Shown piece after piece: positions 9,000 through 17,517 of a stretch of DNA of 27,680 nucleotides. Each line of letters starts with the position of its first letter. Position 1 is the stretch's first letter. Under the pieces are notes generated by a model, which saw nothing but the letters and a program-made list of their open reading frames with translations, did no database searches and was not told the DNA's origin. Origin of the DNA: RH-AL1 sp964247745 (GTDB lineage: Bacteria > Pseudomonadota > Alphaproteobacteria > Rhizobiales > Beijerinckiaceae); the NCBI GenBank assembly GCA_964247745.1, contig CAXTVT010000045.1, forward strand, positions 1 through 27,680, written 5' to 3'. The position numbers and the translations under genes were made by a program.

Positions 9000-9953
9000 T
9001 CAATTCATCGCCGAAATCTGGATGAAGGCGGGCGTCAGGATCACGGCGAAGAGCACCGGCAGGAAGAAGATGATCATCGGAACGGTCAGTTTCGGGGGCA
9101 AGGAGGCGGCCTTCTGCTCGGCCTTGAGCATCCGCATCTCGCGACTCTCCGCGCCGAGCACGCGCAGGGCCTGCCCCAGCGGCGTTCCGTAACGCTCGGA
9201 CTGCACCAGCACCGTGACGATCTGCTTGATCGATTCGACGCCGGTGCGCAGCGCGAGATTCTCGTAGGCGGTGCGACGCTCCGGGAGGAAGGACAGTTCC
9301 GCGGTGGTGAGCGTCAGCTCCTCGGCGAGCGGGATCGACTGCAACCCGATCTCCTGCCCGACCTTGCGGAACGCCTGCTCGATCGACATGCCGGATTCGA
9401 CGCAGATGAGCAGAAGGTCCATCGCGTCGGGAAATGCGCGGGACACCGAGGCCTGACGCTTCGAGATCTTGTTCCGGATGAAGAACTCGGGCGCCTTGAT
9501 GCCGACGTAGGCGCAGGCGAGCACCGCCCCCATCTTCATCGTCGTCGGATAGTCGAGATCCAGGATCACGAAGATGTAGAAGCCTCCGAGCGCCGCGAAG
9601 ACGATCGGCGTGACCAGCCGGAAGAACAGGAAGCCGGTGTCGGCCTGCGGGCCGCGGTAGCCGGCCATCGCCATCTGGCTTTTCGCCTTGTCGCTGCCGA
9701 GCCACTGGGTCAGGTTGAAGCGGTCGACGACGCGCTTCATGTAAGCCTTGGGTTCCTGCCGCAAGCTGCTCTTGGCGTTGAGTTTCTCGCGCTCGCGGGC
9801 GCGGATGCGCTCTCGCTCCGAGGCCACGTTCTTCATCCGCTTTCCGAGCTTGTCGGTGGCGAGCAGCGGCTGGGCCAGGGTCAGCACCGTCGCGAAGACC
9901 GCGACGGCCACGAGGATGGAGGCCAGCGTATGCGGATCGAAAAACGACAACAC
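9000..9953 (-). CDS. tadC: Tad pilus inner-membrane platform protein TadC
   Basis: A 317-residue polytopic inner-membrane protein with a T2SSF/GspF-type domain. With TadB it forms the platform that couples ATP hydrolysis by CpaF to pilin polymerisation. Membrane segments are visible near residues 8-28 (LASILVAVAVFATVLTLA), about 110-155 (two), and at the end (LTVPMIIFFLPVLFAVILTPAFI). The cytoplasmic T2SSF part includes FPDAMDLLLICVESGMSIEQAF and RYGTPLGQALRVL. The start is GTG 9953 with GGAGG 6 bases upstream. It lies 13 bp after the tadB stop and is clearly cotranscribed with it. Confidence 0.95.
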   Translation of the reverse strand: MLSFFDPHTLASILVAVAVFATVLTLAQPLLATDKLGKRMKNVASERERIRAREREKLNAKSSLRQEPKAYMKRVVDRFNLTQWLGSDKAKSQMAMAGYRGPQADTGFLFFRLVTPIVFAALGGFYIFVILDLDYPTTMKMGAVLACAYVGIKAPEFFIRNKISKRQASVSRAFPDAMDLLLICVESGMSIEQAFRKVGQEIGLQSIPLAEELTLTTAELSFLPERRTAYENLALRTGVESIKQIVTVLVQSERYGTPLGQALRVLGAESREMRMLKAEQKAASLPPKLTVPMIIFFLPVLFAVILTPAFIQISAMN

Positions 9954-9966
9954 GTCGAGGCCTCCG

Positions 9967-10959
9967 TCAGATATCGAAGCTGATCATCTTCTTCATCACG
10001 AAGATGCCGGTGCCCATCCACATCGCGCAGCCGGCCAGCACCATGTGCCCGGTAGGGGTCGTGAACAGCAGCGAGATGTAGGCCGGGCTCGTGATGTAGA
10101 CGAAGGTGGCGACCAGCGGCGGAAGACAGCCGATGATGCCCGCCGAAGCCTTGGCCTCGCTCGACATCGCCTTGATCTTGCCCTTCATCTTCTTGCGGTC
10201 GCGCAGCACCGTCGACAGGTTCGTCAGCGCCTCGGCGAGATTGCCGCCGGCCTTCGCCTGGATGTTGATGACGATGGCGAAGAAGTTGGCCTCGGGCAGC
10301 GGCATGCGCTCGATCAGCCGCTCGCAGGCATCGGAGACCGTGAGACCCATCGCCTGAGCCTCGACGATAATCCGGAATTCGGTCTTCACCGGCTCCGCCG
10401 CCTCGGCCGCGATGTTGCGGATGCAGTCGCCGAGCGGGATGCCGGCCTTGATGCCGCGCACGATGATGTCCACCGCGGCCGGAAATTCCAGAAGGAACTT
10501 GTTGAAGCGCTTCTTGCGCTTGCGGCCGATGTACCAACGCGGCACGCCGAGGCCGCCGATCACCGCGAGAGCGGCGATCATGAGGGGGCTGCCGCTGACG
10601 AAGAAGGCACCGATGGCGGCCACGGTCCCCAGGACGGCGGACACGATCCAAAACTTCGTCTTCGACCAGGCGAGGCCCGCCTGCGCCATTCGCATCTCGA
10701 AGGTGATCTTCTTGCTGTTGGCGCGGTGGTCGAGCTCCTTGAGGCTGTCGGCGACGGCCTTGCGCCGTTTGGCGGCGTCGTTCACCCGACCGCCCGGACC
10801 ACCGATGGACGAGCGGGTCTGGAGTGCGGTCTTGCGCTTCTCGGCCTTCGCTTGGCCGGACAGGTAGGGATAGGCGAAGACGTAGAGCACCGCACCGACG
10901 CAGAGCGCGACGAGGATCGGCAGGCCGATCTGTTGCAGGGAGGGGTCGTGGATGTCCAT
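9967..10959 (-). CDS. tadB: Tad pilus inner-membrane platform protein TadB
   Basis: A 330-residue T2SSF-family membrane protein, partner of TadC. A membrane segment lies near the N-terminus (IGLPILVALCVGAVLYVFAY), two more at about 100-140, and two at the end (IIGCLPPLVATFVYITSPAYI, VLAGCAMWMGTGIFVM). The T2SSF core contains LEFPAAVDIIVRGIKAGIPL and IVINIQAKAGGNLAEALTNL, typical of TadB. The ATG at 10959 lies 17 bp after the cpaF stop, with GGGAG about 11 bases upstream. The frame is open much further upstream, but that part is a shadow of cpaF. Confidence 0.95.
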   Translation of the reverse strand: MDIHDPSLQQIGLPILVALCVGAVLYVFAYPYLSGQAKAEKRKTALQTRSSIGGPGGRVNDAAKRRKAVADSLKELDHRANSKKITFEMRMAQAGLAWSKTKFWIVSAVLGTVAAIGAFFVSGSPLMIAALAVIGGLGVPRWYIGRKRKKRFNKFLLEFPAAVDIIVRGIKAGIPLGDCIRNIAAEAAEPVKTEFRIIVEAQAMGLTVSDACERLIERMPLPEANFFAIVINIQAKAGGNLAEALTNLSTVLRDRKKMKGKIKAMSSEAKASAGIIGCLPPLVATFVYITSPAYISLLFTTPTGHMVLAGCAMWMGTGIFVMKKMISFDI

Positions 10960-10976
10960 TGCGGCGCGGCTCCCGG

Positions 10977-12407
10977 TCAGACCGCGTTCTTGATCTCGGC
11001 GGCATCGAGCGCCGCCGCGAGTCGCTGTTCCTCGCCGTAGTAGCGGGCACGTTCCCAGAAGCGCGGTCGGCCCACGCCCGTGGAGCGGTGCCGTCCAACC
11101 AAACGCCCGGCGGCATCCTCGCCGGTGATCTCGTAGAGCATCAGGTCCTGCGTGATGACGACGTCGCCTTCGAGCCCCATCACCTCCGTGACGTGCGTGA
11201 TGCGGCGCGATCCGTCGCGCAGGCGCGCCGCCTGGATGATCACGTCGACGGACGACACGATCATCTCGCGGATGGTTTTGGAGGGCAGCGAATAGCCGCC
11301 CATCGTGATCATGGATTCGAGACGGCTCAGCGCCTCGCGCGGTGAGTTGGCGTGGAGCGTGCCCATCGAACCGTCGTGGCCCGTGTTCATGGCCTGGAGG
11401 AGATCGAAGGCCTCCGGGCCGCGCACTTCGCCGACGATGATGCGTTCGGGCCGCATGCGCAGGCAGTTCTTGACGAGGTCGCGCATGGTGATCGCGCCCG
11501 AGCCTTCGAGGTTGGGCGGTCTGGTTTCGAGCCGAACCACATGGGCCTGCTGCAGCTGCAGCTCGGCGGCGTCCTCGCAGGTGATGACGCGCTCGTCGGC
11601 CTCGATATAGTTGGTCATGCAATTGAGCAGGGTCGTCTTGCCCGAACCGGTACCGCCCGAGATCAGCACGTTGCAGCGCACCTTGCCGATGATCTTCAGG
11701 ATTTCGCTGCCGTCCGGCGATATGGCGCCGAAACGGGTCAGTTGGTCGAGGGTCAGCTTGTCCTTCTTGAACTTTCGGATGGTGAGGCAGGGTCCGTCGA
11801 TGGCGAGCGGCGGTGCGATGACGTTGACGCGGGATCCGTCGGCCAGACGGGCGTCGCAGATCGGCGAGGCTTCGTCGACGCGGCGGCCGACCTGGCTGAC
11901 GATGCGCTGGCAGATGTTCATCAGCTGCGCGTTGTCGCGGAAGCGGATGTTGGTGAGCTGGATCTTGCCGCCGACTTCGATGAACGTGCGCTTGGCGCCG
12001 TTGACCATGATGTCGGCGATGTCGTCGCGTGCCAGCAACGGCTCGAGCGGACCGTAGCCGAGCACGTCGTTGCAGATGTCGTTGAGCAGGTCGTCCTGCT
12101 CGGCAATCGACATCATGACGTTCTTGATGGCGATGATCTCGCCGACGATATCCTTGATCTCGTCCCTAGCGGACTCGGGATCGAGGCGCGACAGCTGGGA
12201 GAGGTCGATCGCCTCGATGAGCGCGCCGAAGATCATGCTCTTGGTGACGTAATAATCTTCCGACCGCGTCATCTCGACGGCGGGCGCCGCCTCGACAGCG
12301 CGGGCCGGCGCCGAGGCGGGCGCGGACCGCGGCATCGGCGGCGGGAGCGGCGAGCCGCGGGGGGCCTCCGTCTGCGGAGCACCGGCTCCCGATCGTTTGC
12401 CGAACAT
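10977..12407 (-). CDS. cpaF: Tad pilus secretion ATPase CpaF/TadA
   Basis: A 476-residue type II/IV secretion ATPase that drives Flp pilus assembly. A Pro/Ala-rich N-terminus (about 1-45) precedes a helical N-domain and the VirB11-like ATPase core. Seen directly: GYGPLEPLL and DIMVNG, Walker A GGTGSGKT (251-258), the acidic region CEDAAELQL, ETRPPNLEG, the Walker B-like RMRPERIIVGEVRGPEA, and the His box TGHDGSMGTLHANSPREAL. All key residues look intact. The ATG at 12407 has GGAGG 6 bases upstream. The gene is 52 bp after cpaE and 17 bp before tadB, in the middle of the operon. Confidence 0.97.
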   Translation of the reverse strand: MFGKRSGAGAPQTEAPRGSPLPPPMPRSAPASAPARAVEAAPAVEMTRSEDYYVTKSMIFGALIEAIDLSQLSRLDPESARDEIKDIVGEIIAIKNVMMSIAEQDDLLNDICNDVLGYGPLEPLLARDDIADIMVNGAKRTFIEVGGKIQLTNIRFRDNAQLMNICQRIVSQVGRRVDEASPICDARLADGSRVNVIAPPLAIDGPCLTIRKFKKDKLTLDQLTRFGAISPDGSEILKIIGKVRCNVLISGGTGSGKTTLLNCMTNYIEADERVITCEDAAELQLQQAHVVRLETRPPNLEGSGAITMRDLVKNCLRMRPERIIVGEVRGPEAFDLLQAMNTGHDGSMGTLHANSPREALSRLESMITMGGYSLPSKTIREMIVSSVDVIIQAARLRDGSRRITHVTEVMGLEGDVVITQDLMLYEITGEDAAGRLVGRHRSTGVGRPRFWERARYYGEEQRLAAALDAAEIKNAV

Positions 12408-12459
12408 ACTCGACCTCCGGTCGTCCTCCGAACAGCCGGTGCTCCGAACGCGGCGCCGG

Positions 12460-13704
12460 CTAGGAGGCCTTCTTGCGGGCGAGCTTGGTCATAAAAGGCT
12501 TAAGTATGTTTCTCGGGGCGCGCCGCACTTCGTTCTTTCCGGTGACCGCCCGGGCGAGGTCCGCGAAGGTCTGCGCCACCTTGTGGGCGGCTTCCACCTC
12601 GGCGATCATCTGGCCGTTGTTGGCGGCGGTGCCAAACAGCTTCGGATCGAACGGGATCACGGCATCCGGTTTGAGATCCACCGCCTTGCAGAAGTCGGCG
12701 ATGCCGATCTCCGGCCGTTTCGCCATGCCGATGCCGTTCATGACGAGACGCGGCGGAGCATCGTGCGGTCGCGCCGCCCGCAGTGTGTCGACGAGGGTCT
12801 TGGCATTGCGTAGGCTGGCGAGATCGGGCGAGGCGACGACGACGATCTCGTCGGCGCCCACGAGCGTGCGGCGGGTCCATCCGGTCCAGACATGCGGAAC
12901 GTCGAGTACGATGCACGGCGTCGACGTCCGGAGGATGTCGATGAGAAGGTCGAAGGACGTCTCGGAAAAATCGTAGGTCCGGTCGAGCGTCGCCGGCGCG
13001 GCCAGGATCGAGAGCCGATCGGTGCAGCGCGACAGCAACCTGTCGAGCAGGTTGGAGTCGAGACGATCGGGTGCGAACACCGCTTCGGCGATGCCTTGCG
13101 GCGGGTCCTGGTTGAAGTCGAGGCCGGCGGTGCCGAAACCGAGATCCATGTCGACGATCACCGTCTGCATGTGCAGGTCGCGCGCTGCGGAAAAGGCGAG
13201 GTTGTGAGCCACCACCGAGGCACCGGCGCCGCCTTTGACGCCCATCACGGCGATAATCTTGCCGAGCGGTTCGGAGCCGGTGCTCGAATAGAGCCGCGAC
13301 AAGGTGCGGACGAAATCGAGCACGGAGAACGGCGCGACGAGATAGTCGCTGACGCCGCGAGCCATCAGATCTCGATACAGCACGATGTCGTTGACCCGCC
13401 CGATCACCATGACCTTGGTGCCGGCGTCGCAGAATTCCGACAGCGCCTCGAGGTCGGCCACGAGCGCGGTGCGGTCGGCCCGCGTCTCGATGATGATCAT
13501 GTTGGGAGTCGGCGCGCTGCGGAACGCCTCCAGCGCCGCCGCCGCTCCGCCCATGAGCAGTTTGGCGTGAGCCTTCTCCATCCTGCGGTCCGCCAGGCCC
13601 GCCTGCGCGATCTGCGCGATCTCCGGCGTTTCGCAGAAGACCTGGATCGAGATCCTCGGGAGCGGCGCGATCAGCTCGGCCTCGGCATCCGCGGCGCTCT
13701 TCAT
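12460..13704 (-). CDS. cpaE: Tad pilus localisation protein CpaE/TadZ (ParA/MinD-like)
   Basis: A 414-residue protein of the TadZ/CpaE branch of the MinD/ParA superfamily, which places the pilus machine at the pole or other sites. Residues about 16-140 form a receiver-like domain (ISIQVFCETPEIA, GVSDYLVAPFSVLDFVRTL); the expected phospho-acceptor Asp is not evident (IIIET). The ATPase domain starts at about 148 with an atypical P-loop, VKGGAGAS (156-163): the signature Lys157 is present, but the usual GKT/GKS lysine is Ala162. The switch segment VIVDMDLGFGTAG follows. The ATG at 13704 has GGGAGG 7 bases upstream and shares one base with the cpaD stop (TGATG), showing coupling. Confidence 0.94.
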   Translation of the reverse strand: MKSAADAEAELIAPLPRISIQVFCETPEIAQIAQAGLADRRMEKAHAKLLMGGAAAALEAFRSAPTPNMIIIETRADRTALVADLEALSEFCDAGTKVMVIGRVNDIVLYRDLMARGVSDYLVAPFSVLDFVRTLSRLYSSTGSEPLGKIIAVMGVKGGAGASVVAHNLAFSAARDLHMQTVIVDMDLGFGTAGLDFNQDPPQGIAEAVFAPDRLDSNLLDRLLSRCTDRLSILAAPATLDRTYDFSETSFDLLIDILRTSTPCIVLDVPHVWTGWTRRTLVGADEIVVVASPDLASLRNAKTLVDTLRAARPHDAPPRLVMNGIGMAKRPEIGIADFCKAVDLKPDAVIPFDPKLFGTAANNGQMIAEVEAAHKVAQTFADLARAVTGKNEVRRAPRNILKPFMTKLARKKAS

Positions 13705-14414
13705 CAGTTGCCTCCCACGCCGCTGATGTTGGAGGATTTCACCGCCCAGCTCGTGTTCGGGTCGCTGCCCTTGCGGATCGAATCGATGGCGCGGGCGCGG
13801 ATCAACGTGTCGGCAGGCTCCTCGCCACGCGGCGTGACGAGGTCGCGCGGGTCGGAGGTCTGCGCGGCGATCATGGTCTGCGTGGCGCAGCCGAGGTTCC
13901 AGTACGGTTTGTTGTCCCAACCCTCGACGCTCGAGGCCGAGGAGAGATCACGCGGCCATTGCCCGCACTGGTCGGCGACCCTGGCGCGAATGCCTTCGTA
14001 GCTCAGCCGAACCGGCGATGCCAGGCTCGGATCGGCGACCGGATAGGTCGCGACGTCGATCCCGCCGCTGGCGCCGCCGAGCACCAGCAACCGCCGGATA
14101 TCGGCCGCCGGAGCGCGCTCGGCGTGGCCGCGGGGCACGAGGACGGTGATCCGCCCGCGTCCGAGTTCGCGGTATTGCGCGGCGAAGGCGTAGACCTGCT
14201 TGGCGGTGTGCCGGTCCAACTGCCCCGCCGCCATGGTCGGAAAGAGGTCGATCGAGGTGCGGGTGTCGGAGATCGCGATGGGGTGGCGCGCCGTGTAGTC
14301 GTCGAGCGGGATCGACGTGGGAACGATGCGGTCGGTCTGGCCGCAGCCGGCGAGCGCAGCGACGATGGCGGCGGCGGCGGCGAGCTGCGTCCCTGCTCGG
14401 AGGATGCGGGTCAT
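13704..14414 (-). CDS. cpaD: Tad pilus lipoprotein CpaD
   Basis: A 236-residue predicted outer-membrane lipoprotein of the CpaD family, believed to assist the secretin. A signal sequence ends in a lipobox LAGC with Cys24. The mature part shows family-typical features: DDYTARHPIAISDTRTSIDLFP near the start, then VLVPRGHAERAP and a Gln/Cys segment VADQCGQWPRDL followed by YWNLGCATQTMIAAQ. Two further cysteines (in DQCGQW and NLGCAT) are usual for CpaD. The ATG at 14414 has AGGA 9 bases upstream and lies 5 bp after the cpaC stop; an upstream in-frame TTG at 14423 is less likely. Confidence 0.94.
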   Translation of the reverse strand: MTRILRAGTQLAAAAAIVAALAGCGQTDRIVPTSIPLDDYTARHPIAISDTRTSIDLFPTMAAGQLDRHTAKQVYAFAAQYRELGRGRITVLVPRGHAERAPAADIRRLLVLGGASGGIDVATYPVADPSLASPVRLSYEGIRARVADQCGQWPRDLSSASSVEGWDNKPYWNLGCATQTMIAAQTSDPRDLVTPRGEEPADTLIRARAIDSIRKGSDPNTSWAVKSSNISGVGGN

Positions 14415-14419
14415 GGGCG

Positions 14420-15910
14420 TCAATCCTGGATGAAGCCGACACGGCCGTGATAGTCGCGCCGCGCCTCAGGGTTGCTCGGCGTCGCGTAGAGCTTGTTCAT
14501 GCGGCCGAGCAGCCAGCCCTGCGGATCGCTGGCGTCGGTGAAGCCATCGTCGGGCTTGGCCAAGGCGTTGGCCGCCACCGGTTTCACGATGATCGGCGTG
14601 ACGATGATCATCAGCTCGGTCTCGTTGCGCTGGTAGTCGCGCGAGCGGAACAGCGCGCCCAGGATCGGGATGTTCAGCAGGCCGGGCAGCCCGTTGATGA
14701 TCTGCTGTGATGTTTGCTGGATCAGACCGGCGGTCGCGATCGATCCGCCGGACGGCAGTTCGATCGTGGTCTCGTTGTTGCGCGAGAGCAGGCCGGGCGT
14801 CGGAGCCCCGTTGATGACGACGCTGCGCGAGAAATCGAGGTCGGATACCTCGGTGCCGATGTGCAGGAGGATCCGTCCCTCGGACAGGACGACGGGTTCG
14901 AAGCGCAGCGAGATGCCGTAGGGCTTGAAGGCGGCGCCGCCGCTGGTGCACGTCGTGCCCGTCGAGCAGATCAGTCCGGACGAATAGGGAAACTCCCCGC
15001 CGACGAAGAACTTGGCGGCCTCGCCCGAGATGGCGGTCACGGTCGGCTCGGCCAGGGTTCGCGACACGCCGTTGCGCTCGAAGGCTTGCAGCGTCGCCTT
15101 GAGACCGTTGCCGCTGTTGATGTTCACGGCGCTGGTGGTCGCGAGATCGGACGCGCTTGTGCTGAGCGACAGAGGGCCACTGATCGCGAAGGGGTTGTAT
15201 TGCGTCAGCGCGCCCCACGAGCTCGACGAGATGCCGAGCTGCTTGGCGATGTCTCGGCGCATCTCCGAAATGGTGACCTTGAGCATGACCTGATCGCGGC
15301 CACGGATCGTCAGCGAATTGATCACCAGTCCGGCGGCGTTGGCGCCTCCGCTTCCGTTTACCTGCTTCACGAAGCCCTCCGCCATGTCGGCGGCACGCTG
15401 GGCCTCCTCGGCCGAATTGACCTCGCCCGTGAGGATGATGCTGTCGCCCACGGTGCGCACGGTGATGTTCGATCCCGGCAGGGCGACCCGCAGGATCTGC
15501 GACAGCTCCCCGACGTCGCGACCGATGCTGATCTCGTAGGACGCGATCTCTCGGCCTTGCTTGTCGAGCGCGAACAGCGTCGTTTGGCCCACGCCGGTCC
15601 CGATGATGTAGATCTTGCGTGCGGTGCGCACGATCGCGTTGGCGACGCCGGGATTGGCGACGAAGATTTCAGCCGCGTCCTCGGACAGGTCGATGATGGT
15701 CGATTTGCCGACGCCCATCGTGATGCGCTCGGCGCCGGGGTTGATCGCCCCCTGAGCCTGGCGCGTGCGGGCGGCGGCAGGCGCGGGTGCGAGCGGGGTT
15801 GTCGCCGCGAGGGCGAGCGCGATGCGGATGGCCACCGCGACGGTCCCGCGCTGTCCGTTCGGCGATGCCGATGGCCGGCCGCGTCTATGGGCGAAAGGGA
15901 GCATCGTCAC
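14420..15910 (-). CDS. cpaC: Tad pilus outer-membrane secretin CpaC/RcpA
   Basis: A 496-residue secretin that forms the outer-membrane channel for the Flp pilus. A long signal peptide (about 1-48) is followed by the pilus-formation N-terminal domain (about 58-130: DLSEDAAEIFVANPGVANAIV, IYIIGTGVGQTTLFALD), a BON-like segment (VGDSIILTGEVNSAEEAQRA) and the secretin core from about 275 (GVSRTLAEPTVTAISGEAAKF to LLNIPILGALFRSR and ETELMIIVTP). An insertion after GGEFPYSSG carries the only two cysteines, Cys315 and Cys321. The GTG at 15910 overlaps the cpaB stop as GTGA; ATG 15904, two codons on, is an equally possible start. Confidence 0.96.
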   Translation of the reverse strand: MTMLPFAHRRGRPSASPNGQRGTVAVAIRIALALAATTPLAPAPAAARTRQAQGAINPGAERITMGVGKSTIIDLSEDAAEIFVANPGVANAIVRTARKIYIIGTGVGQTTLFALDKQGREIASYEISIGRDVGELSQILRVALPGSNITVRTVGDSIILTGEVNSAEEAQRAADMAEGFVKQVNGSGGANAAGLVINSLTIRGRDQVMLKVTISEMRRDIAKQLGISSSSWGALTQYNPFAISGPLSLSTSASDLATTSAVNINSGNGLKATLQAFERNGVSRTLAEPTVTAISGEAAKFFVGGEFPYSSGLICSTGTTCTSGGAAFKPYGISLRFEPVVLSEGRILLHIGTEVSDLDFSRSVVINGAPTPGLLSRNNETTIELPSGGSIATAGLIQQTSQQIINGLPGLLNIPILGALFRSRDYQRNETELMIIVTPIIVKPVAANALAKPDDGFTDASDPQGWLLGRMNKLYATPSNPEARRDYHGRVGFIQD

Positions 15911-16683
15911 TTTACTCTCGCCTGGCTGGCGTTGCCCGAACGGATGATCGTCATCGTCAGCGGCGTCGGCTGCGGCTTGAGGGCGTCGTTCCGGGCGGCG
16001 TCGCTCATGCTCCGCAAGCTCAAGGTGAGCTGGCCGGTGCGCTGGGCGAGGACGACCTTCTCGGCCTGTTCGGACGTCATCTCGAGCGTCGCGGTTCCGC
16101 CGATCACGGTACGCTCGCTCGATTTCTCCTGAACGTTCTGGCCGATCGCGAGGACTCGGATGTTGGCGAGGATCGTCTCGCTCGCGAACGAGATCGGTGC
16201 GTCGTCGGGATGGAAGGTTCGGATGACGTCGACGCGATCGTTGGGAAGGATGAAGCCGCCGGCGGCGGTCTTGCCCTGATCGGCGAGATCGATCGCGACG
16301 GCGCGCATGCCGGAGGGCAGCACCGCCGACATGAAGTTGCCCCTCTTGAGCTGATCGCTCTGCAGCGGCTCTCCGGCGTTGAACGTGCCGGCGACGATCT
16401 TGCCCAGCACATCGGCGAGGGCCGTCGGTTGGCGGCTCTGCGCGATGGTACCGGGAGGAATGTCCAAGCTCGGCCGCGGCTGCCAGCGCACGTCGGCCGC
16501 GGTGATGACGTTGCCGAACCCGAGGTCGCGTGCCGCGACCAGCAGCGCTTCGGTCGGCTTGGGCGGCGGCGGAGCCACGACGACACGAACCGGTTCCGGT
16601 GGTTTCGAGCCCATCACAAGATAAGCCGCTCCCCCGCCCGCGATGAGCGCGATTGCGAGAACACCAAGCCTGGCTGTGTTCAT
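15907..16683 (-). CDS. cpaB: Tad pilus assembly protein CpaB/RcpC
   Basis: A 258-residue periplasmic protein anchored by one N-terminal segment (LGVLAIALIAGGGAAYLVM). It is followed by a Pro-rich linker, an SAF domain (about 44-110: LLVAARDLGFGNVITAADVRW to FNAGEPLQSDQL) and an RcpC domain (MRAVAIDLADQGKTAAGGFILPNDRVDVI). CpaB/RcpC proteins work with the secretin, probably stabilising it or contacting peptidoglycan. The ATG at 16683 has no good Shine-Dalgarno sequence. The 101-bp gap before it is the largest inside the cpaA-tadC run and carries a TTAACCAT half-site, so an internal promoter is possible. Confidence 0.93.
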   Translation of the reverse strand: MNTARLGVLAIALIAGGGAAYLVMGSKPPEPVRVVVAPPPPKPTEALLVAARDLGFGNVITAADVRWQPRPSLDIPPGTIAQSRQPTALADVLGKIVAGTFNAGEPLQSDQLKRGNFMSAVLPSGMRAVAIDLADQGKTAAGGFILPNDRVDVIRTFHPDDAPISFASETILANIRVLAIGQNVQEKSSERTVIGGTATLEMTSEQAEKVVLAQRTGQLTLSLRSMSDAARNDALKPQPTPLTMTIIRSGNASQARVK

Positions 16684-16729
16684 CGGGGTCTGGACCGCTG
16701 CCGACCGCGTCGTGCGGCCAAGGTCCTTT

Positions 16730-16747
16730 TTAAGTCGCTATGGTTAA
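16730..16747 (-). promoter_or_regulatory. TTAACCAT half-site with a second TTAA, upstream of cpaB
   Basis: On the minus strand TTAACCATAGCGACTTAA lies 47-64 bases before the cpaB ATG. TTAACCAT is a strong CtrA half-site, but the two TTAA elements are 10 bases apart, not 7, so this is only a weak candidate for an internal regulated promoter. Confidence 0.25.
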
Positions 16748-16784
16748 CGAAGCCTGACGATCGCCGTCCGGGCTTCGGCCGCCT

Positions 16785-17291
16785 TCAGTTCGACGCGAGG
16801 ACCGACCAGATCATCGTTTCGGGGTAGATCAAGAGCCCGCCGACTGCCAGGGCGATCCCATAGGGAATCCCCGTCCGCTGGTCGTGGAGATGCATCAGCC
16901 AGCCGAACCGAAGGCCCCAACGCGGAAGCGGACATTGTCGGGCGAGAAGGATGGCGAGGGTGAGGGCGCCCCCGACGATGGCCGAGTCCAATCCATAGTC
17001 GCCGAGGTGGGTCCAGCCCATCCAGACCGCCGTGGCGGCCGCCAGCTTGGCGTCACCGCCGCCGATCCAACCCTTGGCGAACATTGCGAACGTGATCAAG
17101 AGCACGCCGAAGCCGCAGACCAGATGCAGGCCGATCGCGGCGGGTGACAACCCGACGGCGAAGCTCAGCGGCAGGAAGATCATGACGAGCGCGACCGACA
17201 CGCGGTTCGAAATCGTCATGGTGAACAGATCGCTGAAGGCCGCGAAGACCATCAGCGCGGGAAAGGCGATCAGCACGACGAGCTGGAGCAT
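16785..17291 (-). CDS. cpaA: Type IV prepilin peptidase CpaA/TadV
   Basis: A 168-residue polytopic membrane aspartic protease that removes the leader of Flp prepilin. The two catalytic aspartates are visible: Asp21 in FSDLFTMTISN and Asp80 in the GxGD-type motif WIGGGDAKL. About six hydrophobic segments span the protein. It lacks the N-terminal methyltransferase domain of full-length PilD, as is normal for CpaA/TadV. The ATG at 17291 has no strong Shine-Dalgarno sequence. It is 226 bp downstream of the pilin stop, beyond a stem-loop, so its expression probably depends on read-through or on a promoter in that gap. Confidence 0.94.
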   Translation of the reverse strand: MLQLVVLIAFPALMVFAAFSDLFTMTISNRVSVALVMIFLPLSFAVGLSPAAIGLHLVCGFGVLLITFAMFAKGWIGGGDAKLAAATAVWMGWTHLGDYGLDSAIVGGALTLAILLARQCPLPRWGLRFGWLMHLHDQRTGIPYGIALAVGGLLIYPETMIWSVLASN

Positions 17292-17371
17292 GGAGCGCGG
17301 ATCCGCGAGGAGAAGAACAGCCCTAGCAGCTGATGTTTACCAAGGCGTTGACCGCCGGCCTCGACGCAGAA

Positions 17372-17396
17372 ACGGCCTCGCTGGGGGCGAGGCCGT
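17372..17396 (-). terminator. Stem-loop after the pilin gene, probable (partial) terminator
   Basis: On the minus strand ACGGCCTCG pairs perfectly with CGAGGCCGT over 9 bp with a 7-base loop, followed by TTTCTG. It lies about 120 bases past the pilin stop and before cpaA. A leaky terminator here would give more pilin than machinery mRNA (inference). Confidence 0.7.
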
Positions 17397-17435
17397 CTCT
17401 ACGTCCATCCTTGCACCGAGAGGTCGGCTTGAACA

Positions 17436-17452
17436 CCTTTCCGACAGAAAGG
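17436..17452 (-). promoter_or_regulatory. Second small hairpin in the pilin 3' region
   Basis: CCTTTC and GAAAGG (6-bp stem, 5-base loop) lie between the pilin stop and the stronger stem-loop. It could protect the pilin mRNA 3' end. The stem is short and could be chance. Confidence 0.3.
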
Positions 17453-17517
17453 ATATGAAGGCCGAGCGTTCTCGTCTTGCCCTGGAGGCCACCTCCGCGA
17501 TGGGCTCCAGCGACGGC

